A stretch of DNA of 64,000 bases from Proteiniphilum saccharofermentans (GTDB taxonomy: Bacteria; Bacteroidota; Bacteroidia; Bacteroidales; Dysgonomonadaceae). Every line of letters begins with the position of its first letter. The first letter of the stretch is position 1. The stretch is taken from NCBI RefSeq assembly GCF_900095135.1, contig NZ_LT605205.1, positions 1,488,001 to 1,552,000 of the forward strand, read 5' to 3'. Shown here in pieces: positions 56,926-64,000 of this stretch. Made by a program: the position numbers and the translations under genes. The notes under the pieces were generated by a model. The model did no database searches. It was not told the DNA's origin and was given only the letters and a program-made list of their open reading frames with translations.

Positions 56926-59893
56926 GTTGTTCCAGATACCAAAGGTACAAACTTTTGAGAGCCAATCACAACAAAAATATTAATTTTAAACTTTGTAAAA
57001 AAGTTGTTCCAGATACCAAAGGTACAAACTTTTGAGAGCCAATCACAACGATCAGCCAATTGGCTTTGGTAAAGCGGCTGTTGTTCCAGATACCAAAGGT
57101 ACAAACTTTTGAGAGCCAATCACAACAACAACAATCAAAATGAAGACGACGAAGAAGTTGTTCCAGATACCAAAGGTACAAACTTTTGAGAGCCAATCAC
57201 AACTGGAGAGCGAGAATATTAAACTTAGAGTCAGTTGTTCCAGATACCAAAGGTACAAACTTTTGAGAGCCAATCACAACACTTCGACGTGATGGCTATT
57301 GAGATGGTCGGTTGTTCCAGATACCAAAGGTACAAACTTTTGAGAGCCAATCACAACCTATACTTCCGTTTTTGCGTCTCTGTTTGGTTGTTCCAGATAC
57401 CAAAGGTACAAACTTTTGAGAGCCAATCACAACAGACTTGCTCCAACCTATCTTTAACTGCAAGTTGTTCCAGATACCAAAGGTACAAACTTTTGAGAGC
57501 CAATCACAACTATTACCAATAAAGCTCCAAGTTTGTCAAGGTTGTTCCAGATACCAAAGGTACAAACTTTTGAGAGCCAATCACAACACCTTGTAGTGTT
57601 TTATCAAAAATTACTAGTTGTTCCAGATACCAAAGGTACAAACTTTTGAGAGCCAATCACAACAGTGATTGGAAAACAAAGATTGAAACAAAAGTTGTTC
57701 CAGATACCAAAGGTACAAACTTTTGAGAGCCAATCACAACCGAATAACCTTGTGGTGGCGATGCTACCCGTTGTTCCAGATACCAAAGGTACAAACTTTT
57801 GAGAGCCAATCACAACAGTATGTTTACCGTACGAAAGAAACTTCGCGTTGTTCCAGATACCAAAGGTACAAACTTTTGAGAGCCAATCACAACTGTAAAT
57901 ACAGAGAAGACTCTTGATTAAAGGTTGTTCCAGATACCAAAGGTACAAACTTTTGAGAGCCAATCACAACCGAAAGCCGCATTATGAAATACAATATCTA
58001 GTTGTTCCAGATACCAAAGGTACAAACTTTTGAGAGCCAATCACAACGATTAAGTCTACGTAATTTCTCTTCAAGAGGTTGTTCCAGATACCAAAGGTAC
58101 AAACTTTTGAGAGCCAATCACAACGTTTGCGCTTGTGGTCAGGAATCTGAAACTGTTGTTCCAGATACCAAAGGTACAAACTTTTGAGAGCCAATCACAA
58201 CAGTATCCAGAAAGTGATGCAAGCATGGACGGTTGTTCCAGATACCAAAGGTACAAACTTTTGAGAGCCAATCACAACTTCTTCAACCCTGTTGAGTTGT
58301 GCCTGGAGGTTGTTCCAGATACCAAAGGTACAAACTTTTGAGAGCCAATCACAACGTTATGGATCATTGGCGTTTATCGTCGGCAGTTGTTCCAGATACC
58401 AAAGGTACAAACTTTTGAGAGCCAATCACAACATAGTCCACAGAGTAAACAACGACTTCATAGTTGTTCCAGATACCAAAGGTACAAACTTTTGAGAGCC
58501 AATCACAACAGCACATAGCGGAAATTGCATCGGCAATTAGTTGTTCCAGATACCAAAGGTACAAACTTTTGAGAGCCAATCACAACAATGGGGCGGGGTT
58601 TGACGAACAGACAAAAGTTGTTCCAGATACCAAAGGTACAAACTTTTGAGAGCCAATCACAACAAATCTGCACAAATCCTGACGGGAAACTGGGTTGTTC
58701 CAGATACCAAAGGTACAAACTTTTGAGAGCCAATCACAACATAATTGTGGTTGTGGCATTGTCTGCTTTGGTTGTTCCAGATACCAAAGGTACAAACTTT
58801 TGAGAGCCAATCACAACAGTTGCTTTACAACGAAGGATGTGAACACTGTTGTTCCAGATACCAAAGGTACAAACTTTTGAGAGCCAATCACAACTACTTA
58901 TCCCCATTCGACAACCAGAAAAACGTTGTTCCAGATACCAAAGGTACAAACTTTTGAGAGCCAATCACAACTGAAACATCTTACGTCCATCCGCAGAATA
59001 AGTTGTTCCAGATACCAAAGGTACAAACTTTTGAGAGCCAATCACAACTCCCTTTAGCTATGTTTGATTTTTCATTATGTTGTTCCAGATACCAAAGGTA
59101 CAAACTTTTGAGAGCCAATCACAACCGGATTGGATTAAGTCAGGGGATCGCAGGTGTTGTTCCAGATACCAAAGGTACAAACTTTTGAGAGCCAATCACA
59201 ACAGATAAGCAGTTTTCGTTAGCCATTGTTGAGTTGTTCCAGATACCAAAGGTACAAACTTTTGAGAGCCAATCACAACCGACCTGAAGGCCATCTCCCA
59301 ACTCCAAGCGTTGTTCCAGATACCAAAGGTACAAACTTTTGAGAGCCAATCACAACATGCCACATCATATACTCCAATCCGTCATCGTTGTTCCAGATAC
59401 CAAAGGTACAAACTTTTGAGAGCCAATCACAACAGGAGCGTTATCTGGAAATGCAGACACAGCGTTGTTCCAGATACCAAAGGTACAAACTTTTGAGAGC
59501 CAATCACAACCATTGATGGTGCGGAGGAATAACCGCCACGTTGTTCCAGATACCAAAGGTACAAACTTTTGAGAGCCAATCACAACGGCTGTGTTTAATA
59601 CGTTTAATCGTTCTTCGTTGTTCCAGATACCAAAGGTACAAACTTTTGAGAGCCAATCACAACTGCTTCCGGCCATTCGCCCCAGTCACCCTAGTTGTTC
59701 CAGATACCAAAGGTACAAACTTTTGAGAGCCAATCACAACGACACAACCGAACGACCTTTACTGCATCAGTTGTTCCAGATACCAAAGGTACAAACTTTT
59801 GAGAGCCAATCACAACTTATTATGACACCGTTGCTGGTATGCAGGTGTTGTTCCAGATACCAAAGGTACAAACTTTTGAGAGCCAATCACAAC
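56926..59893 (-). CRISPR. CRISPR array: 39 repeats of 47 bp, 38 spacers
   Basis: Repeats start at 56926, 57003, 57080 and so on to 59847. The plus-strand repeat begins GTTGTTCCAGATACCAAAGG and ends GAGAGCCAATCACAAC. I counted 39 apparently identical copies: 33 spacers of 30 bp and five of 29 bp. No degenerate terminal repeat was seen. The minus-strand orientation, beginning GTTGTGATTGGCTCTC, pairs with the tracrRNA anti-repeat, so crRNAs are read leftward. Each repeat holds TACCTTTG on the minus strand (for example 59861-59868), a possible internal promoter. The first spacer next to cas2 is very AT-rich. No spacer was recognised as matching another part of the window, but this was checked only by eye. 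Confidence 0.99.
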
Positions 59894-59906
59894 TATCTTT
59901 ACATCA

Positions 59907-60317
59907 TTAAAATAACACAACGGATGAAAATTCCTTACCTAATTTATGGAACCCTTCTATGATTTTCTCACGTTGCTTTTGTCTGGGTTTGCGATATCCG
60001 GTAGCATAATGTCCCAACTGGCGTTCATTGATGCCAGTTATCCGGGAGAGTGCCGAGCGGGTAAGAATGCCATCAAAATATTGCAAGAGAGCCGAAATCT
60101 CCATTCTAAACTCAATCTCATACCCATTTTTTACCCAGTCAGGTGCAGGCTCATTACCTTCCAAGTGACCCTCTTTAGAGAATTCGAGGGATTCAATAAT
60201 AGCCTCTTTAAGACCCTCAAATGTTTTATGAGTGACCACTACCACTTCGTCCGGCAGTTCAACCAAGGCACTATAATTATGTTCAGCATATCCAATTCTG
60301 GCGATGAGTTTTTCCAT
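59907..60317 (-). CDS. hicB: HicB-type antitoxin
   Basis: A 136-residue protein with the HicB partial RNase H-like fold (EKLIARIGYAEHNYSALVEL, VVVVTHKTFEGLKEAIIESL) and a C-terminal helix-turn-helix (LTRSALSRITGINERQLGHY). It neutralises HicA and probably represses the pair. It lies downstream of hicA by 24 bp on the same strand. Its stop codon is only 13 bp from the last CRISPR repeat, so no leader fits between them. Confidence 0.9.
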   Translation of the reverse strand: MEKLIARIGYAEHNYSALVELPDEVVVVTHKTFEGLKEAIIESLEFSKEGHLEGNEPAPDWVKNGYEIEFRMEISALLQYFDGILTRSALSRITGINERQLGHYATGYRKPRQKQREKIIEGFHKLGKEFSSVVLF

Positions 60318-60341
60318 TTTGTCGTTATTTTATGCAGGAGA

Positions 60342-60569
60342 CTATCTCCACCCTGCCTGTTTCCAAATACTATTTAAAAGAAATTGATCCAATACCTCGT
60401 TAGGTTTTCCGTTTACAGTCACTGTCCCCTTTTTTACGTTATGCTTAAATTGCCTGTGACTTCCCTTTTTCCTTGCGACATACCAGCCATCTTCCAATAA
60501 TAAATCTATATGATTATCCGCAGTTATTCCTAAAGAATTTAGCGGGAAAAAGTTATAAATAAGTTTCAA
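60342..60569 (-). CDS. hicA: HicA-type toxin with N-terminus replaced by an IS end
   Basis: The 75-residue frame contains the HicA double-stranded RNA-binding core (LLLEDGWYVARKKGSHRQF, KKGTVTVNGKPNE, LLNSIWKQAG) with the catalytic His in GSHRQF. Native HicA normally has about five residues before this core. Here the first 20 residues, from ATG 60569, are encoded by the terminal sequence of the IS1595-family element, whose left inverted repeat ends at 60510. The original start codon is lost. The fusion frame is open, so a chimeric toxin could be made, but expression is uncertain. Confidence 0.75.
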   Translation of the reverse strand: MKLIYNFFPLNSLGITADNHIDLLLEDGWYVARKKGSHRQFKHNVKKGTVTVNGKPNEVLDQFLLNSIWKQAGWR

Positions 60570-61592
60570 AAATACTTATACAATTCACTGATATTCATTA
60601 TATTTACATCGATAACGATATAAAGATTCAAGCTATGAATATCCTGGATTTTGCTATAAATTACCCCGATGAGGAATCCTGTCGGAAAAAATTCAAAGAA
60701 CAAAGAGACCAAATGGGAGTAACCTGTCGGCATTGCAATTGTAAAGAACATTATTGGCTGGAAAACAAGCAGGCCTATGAATGCAAGCGTTGTCGCGCAC
60801 GCCAAACCTTGCGTTCAGGCACCGTCATGCAGCACTCCAACCTGCCTTACCGTTACTGGTTCGTGGCCATGCACCTGCTCACGGCGACCAAGGGCTCCTT
60901 TTCCGCGGCGGAGCTGCAGCGCCAGCTGGGGCACAAGCGTTACCAGCCCATATGGGAAATGGTCAATAAACTGCGTGACGTGATGGGCAAACGCGATGAT
61001 GAGTACACCCTTGAGGGAGCCATCGAGTTGGACGACGCCTTCTTTTCCACCGAAATATCCCTTCAAGAGAGGGACAAACCGTTGAAGCGCGGCCGCGGGA
61101 GCCAAAAAAAGACCAAAGTGCTGGTAATGGCTGAAAGCAAAACCGTTGAAAACCCCAAACCGGGTAAGAAACCCAAGAAGGTCAGATACCTGAAGATGAA
61201 AGTCATCAACGACTTGAAAGCCGGTACAATTACAAGGAATGTCAAAGAGCACGTTGAAAGCACGGCGGACCTGACCACCGATGACTCAACTTCTTACACT
61301 AAATTGAAAGAGCATGTCCATTCACATACGGCATCCGTTATTCCACACGAGGATCTTTCCAATGTGCTGCCCTGGGTCCATACCGCGATCAGCAATGCCA
61401 AACGACAGCTCTTGGGCGTGTATTACAAGATAAAACCGGAATACTTGCAATATTATCTCAACCAGTTCTGTTATAAATTCAACAGGCGTTACTTCGGGGA
61501 AAACCAGTTTGAAAGACTGTTGATAGCCGCTGTAACGTATGCTCCTGATTTCAAGTCAAGAATTTACAATAGGAACTATTGCGGATAATCAT
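60510..61592 (+). mobile_element. IS1595-family insertion sequence
   Basis: The transposase gene is bracketed by inverted repeats of 23 bp. The left one, 60510-60532, begins ATGATTATCCGCA. The right one, 61570-61592, is its reverse complement at 20 of 23 positions. Total length is about 1083 bp. The transposase stop codon lies inside the right repeat. The 8 bp on each side (60502-60509 and 61593-61600) do not match, so no target duplication is visible, which suggests rearrangement after insertion or different exact ends. Confidence 0.8.
60635..61588 (+). CDS. IS1595-family transposase (ISXO2-like DDE)
   Basis: A 317-residue transposase. The N-terminal zinc ribbon has CRHCNCKEHYWLENKQAYEC followed by KRCRARQTLRSGTVM. 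The helix-turn-helix region is SAAELQRQLGHKRYQPIWEM. The DDE-type core starts with GAIELDDAFF and continues through TADLTTDDSTSYTKLKEH, with a C-terminal YYLNQFCYKFNRRYFGENQF. Length and domain order are normal, so it may be active. The middle of the gene is notably GC-rich compared with the CRISPR region. Confidence 0.93.
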   Translation: MNILDFAINYPDEESCRKKFKEQRDQMGVTCRHCNCKEHYWLENKQAYECKRCRARQTLRSGTVMQHSNLPYRYWFVAMHLLTATKGSFSAAELQRQLGHKRYQPIWEMVNKLRDVMGKRDDEYTLEGAIELDDAFFSTEISLQERDKPLKRGRGSQKKTKVLVMAESKTVENPKPGKKPKKVRYLKMKVINDLKAGTITRNVKEHVESTADLTTDDSTSYTKLKEHVHSHTASVIPHEDLSNVLPWVHTAISNAKRQLLGVYYKIKPEYLQYYLNQFCYKFNRRYFGENQFERLLIAAVTYAPDFKSRIYNRNYCG

Positions 61593-61640
61593 TTTAATTT
61601 TTTAAAACTTCCGCTATTGCGTCAATTGATGTTGCTATTT

Positions 61641-61706
61641 AACATTTTCGTTAAGCAATACGAACAGAAGACAAGTTTACTTGGATTATGTCGTTGCGAG
61701 AAAATG
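61641..61706 (+). repeat. REP-like structured element, copy 2
   Basis: Matches the element at 34027-34092 at 56 of 66 positions. Differences at positions 4/65, 36/39 and 21/53 of the element change both bases of a pair (for example CGTTTTC/GAAAACG to CATTTTC/GAAAATG), so the structure is preserved. It lies between the IS and the GH130 stop codon, outside the IS inverted repeats. Confidence 0.7.
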
Positions 61707-61752
61707 TTTAATGTAAATGAACAATTTACCCGGCAAAAGGTTTAACGCGCGC

Positions 61753-62682
61753 CTACATCGGTTTTCGGCCGCGGTGCAGGCATAGGTCCAGCAACTCGGC
61801 GATGGAGGCTTCGCCGGCGCACATCACCGTGTCGGCTCCTCCCCAGTAAACCCGGATAGTATCGTCCCCTGTCTTTAGCGCGCCGCACGTGAATACCACG
61901 TTGTGGACATAGCCGGTAATCTCGTGGGGCTCCTCGGGCTGCAGTATCCAGTCGTCACCCACGCCAATCACGCGAGAGGGGTCTTCCAAGTCGTGCAATG
62001 CCGCCCCCAATCGATACACGCTTCCGTCCATGGTGGGAAAAACGCCGTGGTAGATATTCAACCACCCTTCATCGGTCTTTACGGGTGGAGCTCCGGGGCC
62101 GATCTTCATCTCGTCCCAGTGGTATTTTTCCGGCTTCATGATCACTTTCGAGTCGCCCCAGTACCGCAGGTCGGGCGAGTAGCTGATCCATAGGGACCAC
62201 GGGCTGATCTCGGAGTGGGGCCGATCCAGCCGGGCATACAGGCCGTTGAACTTCTCGGGGAAGATGACCGTGTTGCGGTAGTCTGCCTGGGTGATGAGCG
62301 AGACACGCTCTACCTCCTTCCAGTCCCGGGTTTTAGCCAGCCCGATCCGGACCCCGTGTCGCGAGTAGGCGGAGTAGGTGATTAAGAACTCCCCGTCGAT
62401 AAAGGTGATCCGCGGGTCTTCCACCCCGTACTCCTCGTACTCGGCAAATGGTTCCTCCCGCGCGGGAACCATGAACGGCTCAGGGTCTACCGTGAACCGG
62501 TAGCCGTCGCTGCTACGCGCCAGCCCGAGGATGCTCCTCCCGTTCATCCGGTGAGACCGGAACAGCATGATATACTCTTCGTTGAAACGGGTAACCCCCG
62601 CGTTGTGCACGGTGGCAACCGGGTAGGGCACCTGCTCGCGGGTGAGGATGGGGTTGCCCGGGTATCGTTTTATAATCGACAT
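61753..62682 (-). CDS. GH130-family glycoside phosphorylase/hydrolase
   Basis: A 309-residue five-bladed propeller enzyme with no signal peptide, so cytosolic. It begins MSIIKRYPGNPILTREQVPY and shows the GH130 landmarks HNAGVTRFNEEYIMLFRSH, GVEDPRITFIDGEFLITYSA, MKIGPGAPPVKTDEGWLNIY and the late HNVVFTCGALKTGDDTIRVY. Family members phosphorolyse or hydrolyse beta-mannosides. The precise substrate cannot be assigned. It lies 4 bp after the GT4 gene in a GH130-GT4-GH130 operon that is visibly richer in G+C than the preceding 20 kb. Confidence 0.92.
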   Translation of the reverse strand: MSIIKRYPGNPILTREQVPYPVATVHNAGVTRFNEEYIMLFRSHRMNGRSILGLARSSDGYRFTVDPEPFMVPAREEPFAEYEEYGVEDPRITFIDGEFLITYSAYSRHGVRIGLAKTRDWKEVERVSLITQADYRNTVIFPEKFNGLYARLDRPHSEISPWSLWISYSPDLRYWGDSKVIMKPEKYHWDEMKIGPGAPPVKTDEGWLNIYHGVFPTMDGSVYRLGAALHDLEDPSRVIGVGDDWILQPEEPHEITGYVHNVVFTCGALKTGDDTIRVYWGGADTVMCAGEASIAELLDLCLHRGRKPM

Positions 62683-62686
62683 AACG

Positions 62687-63700
62687 TTATTGGTTTAGCA
62701 TTGTTTTATACACGTCAATGTAGCGGCGAGCCATCACCTCCTTGGTGAAGTGCTGCTCCACGTTTTCCCGGCAAGAATGCCGGTTGATGTTCGTCACGTT
62801 CCGCACCTGTTCGATGGCTTCTTCCACGTTTTGCGCGAGGTAACCATTCCTCCCGTTAACGATCAACTCCGGCATGCTTCCCTTGTTGAAGGCAACCACG
62901 GGCGTGCCACACGCCATCGCTTCCACCACCGAGAGCCCGAACGGCTCGCTGAAGGAGATCGGGTGGAGCAGCACGCGGGCATTGCCCAACAATTGGTCGC
63001 GCCGGTCGGCACCCACGCTGCCGATATATTCTACCTTACCCTCTTCGAGGAACGGCTTCACGTGCCGGTCAAAATACCCTTGATCCTGGATGATGCCGGC
63101 GATGACAAGCCGGGTATCCAATGCTTTGGCAATCTGCACTGCCTCCCGGGTTCCCTTGTCGGGATGAATGCGCCCGTAATAGAGCAGGTAGTCGCCCGCC
63201 GGGTCTGGATTGAACGTGAAGTTGCCGGTATCGATCCCGTGGTATACCGTGGCGATGTAATCGAGCTCGGGCGACCGGTCAGCATCGCTTATCGAGACAT
63301 AGCGGGTATGTGGGTTGTACTTCTTGTATACAGGAAGGATGCGCGGGGACGAGAAACCATGGATGGTGGTGACCACCGGCGTCTTCACCAGCCCCGAGTA
63401 GGTGAGGGGTAAAAAATCGAACTGGTTATGGATGATGTCGAACTCGTCGGCACGCTCGAAACATTCCGAGATATGCAGGCATTCCCACACCTTGGGGTCA
63501 ATCGCGCGATCTTCCTCGTAGCCCCGGGGAGTTACCGCGGTCAACTTGCCTTGGGTGATTGAATCGCCCGTGGCGAATAGGGTGACGTCCACCCCGTTTT
63601 TTACCAGCTCCTCGGTGAGGAGCGACGTTACCAGCTCCCATGGCCCGTAGTGCACCGGGGGTGTCCGCCAGGCGATCGGGGAGAGCATTGCAATTTTCAT
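62687..63700 (-). CDS. GT4-family glycosyltransferase
   Basis: A 337-residue GT-B glycosyltransferase. The N-terminal half has MKIAMLSPIAWRTPPVHYGP, a donor-loop start, and FDIIHNQFDFLPL. The C-terminal Rossmann half has LLYYGRIHPDKGTREAVQIA and the GT4 signature SFSEPFGLSVVEAMACGTPV followed by GSMPELI. It has no membrane segment. Sitting between two GH130 genes, it probably makes or remodels a mannose-containing glycan or glycoside that GH130 enzymes can recycle. That coupling is inferred from order only. Confidence 0.92.
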   Translation of the reverse strand: MKIAMLSPIAWRTPPVHYGPWELVTSLLTEELVKNGVDVTLFATGDSITQGKLTAVTPRGYEEDRAIDPKVWECLHISECFERADEFDIIHNQFDFLPLTYSGLVKTPVVTTIHGFSSPRILPVYKKYNPHTRYVSISDADRSPELDYIATVYHGIDTGNFTFNPDPAGDYLLYYGRIHPDKGTREAVQIAKALDTRLVIAGIIQDQGYFDRHVKPFLEEGKVEYIGSVGADRRDQLLGNARVLLHPISFSEPFGLSVVEAMACGTPVVAFNKGSMPELIVNGRNGYLAQNVEEAIEQVRNVTNINRHSCRENVEQHFTKEVMARRYIDVYKTMLNQ

Positions 63701-63705
63701 CTTGT

Positions 63706-64000
63706 TTATTTTATTTCAATCATTTTATCCATTAATTCATCCACGCTGACCGTGGCAAAGGTGGTAACCACGTCCGCGATGGCATAGGGGAGTATCAGCG
63801 TGCGGTTTACCACCATCGCGCCGCACGTGTAGATCACGTTGGGCACGTAGCCCGACCGTTCCTCCTTCGCCGGGGTGAGCAGCGGTTCCTTGAGCCGCCT
63901 CGTCACCACGCGGGGATCCTCCTTATCCAGCAACACCGCGCCGAGGGAATAGGTCCGGACTGGTCCCACGCCGTGGGTCAATACCAGCCACCCTTCATCA
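63706..64000 (-). CDS. GH130-family enzyme (5' part outside window)
   Basis: The C-terminal part of a second GH130 protein. The frame is open through the window edge (DEGWLVLTHGVGPVRTYSLG), so the Met at 63981 is internal and the gene continues past 64000. It shows LGAVLLDKEDPRVV and YVPNVIYTCGAMVVNRTLIL, matching the end of GH130 propellers. Its stop lies 5 bp before the GT4 start, as expected for one operon. Confidence 0.9.
   Translation of the reverse strand, partial: DEGWLVLTHGVGPVRTYSLGAVLLDKEDPRVVTRRLKEPLLTPAKEERSGYVPNVIYTCGAMVVNRTLILPYAIADVVTTFATVSVDELMDKMIEIK

Noticed and set aside
56850-59962. Many short frames on both strands reading repeated peptides such as ALKSLYLWYLEQ or FQIPKVQTFESQSQ
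   Set aside because: They are translations of the 47-bp CRISPR repeat and its spacers, not proteins.
61589-61745. REP-like copy 2 as the right end of the IS1595 element
   Set aside because: The inverted repeats place the right end at 61592, and the other copy at 34027 has no IS beside it.

Overview
The window looks like a chromosomal segment of a fermentative member of the Bacteroidales (Bacteroidota), plausibly a Dysgonomonadaceae-type organism (Proteiniphilum/Petrimonas-like). The evidence is two SusC/SusD pairs, a hybrid two-component regulator, many lipoproteins, promoters of the Bacteroides type (TTTG, 19 bp, TAnnTTTG), and the absence of obvious Shine-Dalgarno sites. The genus is inference. 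No rRNA or tRNA genes were recognised.

Layout. 1-5.8 kb: housekeeping genes (TrmH-family methyltransferase, transketolase, RpiB) and two peptidases (S41 lipoprotein, M24 Xaa-Pro aminopeptidase). 6.1-9.5 kb: a glycyl radical enzyme of the hydroxyproline dehydratase (HypD) type and its activase. 9.5-34 kb: a polysaccharide-utilisation-type locus with a hybrid two-component regulator, SusC, SusD, two DUF4859 proteins (one with an HExxH peptidase motif), GH43, GH127, two paralogous HEFAH proteins and a giant DUF5695-GH127 protein. 34-42.7 kb: a dipeptidyl-peptidase IV-like S9 enzyme and a second SusC/SusD/DUF3823 set with no glycosidase. 42.7-48.5 kb: HAD phosphatase, higBA toxin-antitoxin, secreted C26 amidohydrolase and GH2 beta-galactosidase. 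49.1-59.9 kb: a complete type II-C-like CRISPR-Cas9 locus. 59.9-64 kb: hicAB interrupted by an IS1595-family element, then a visibly more GC-rich GH130-GT4-GH130 block.

Two systems stand out. (1) The CRISPR locus is cas9 - UPF0158 - DUF6155 - cas1 - HIRAN - cas2 - array. Three non-Cas genes sit inside the cas operon. Two of them (UPF0158 and HIRAN) each carry one frameshift in an AAA run, while DUF6155 is intact and overlaps cas1 by ATGA. A tracrRNA with anti-repeat, terminator and promoter can be read on the minus strand, back to back with the cas9 promoter. The array has 39 repeats of 47 bp and 38 spacers of 29-30 bp. Three independent signals put crRNA transcription on the minus strand: anti-repeat orientation, a TAccTTTG box inside each repeat, and a minus-strand terminator between array and cas2. 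(2) The first utilisation locus combines GH43 and GH127 arabinofuranosidases, several peptidases, proline-directed peptidases (M24, S9B) and a HypD-type enzyme. This is a coherent set for dismantling hydroxyproline-rich plant glycoproteins (extensins) down to hydroxyproline. That substrate is a hypothesis.
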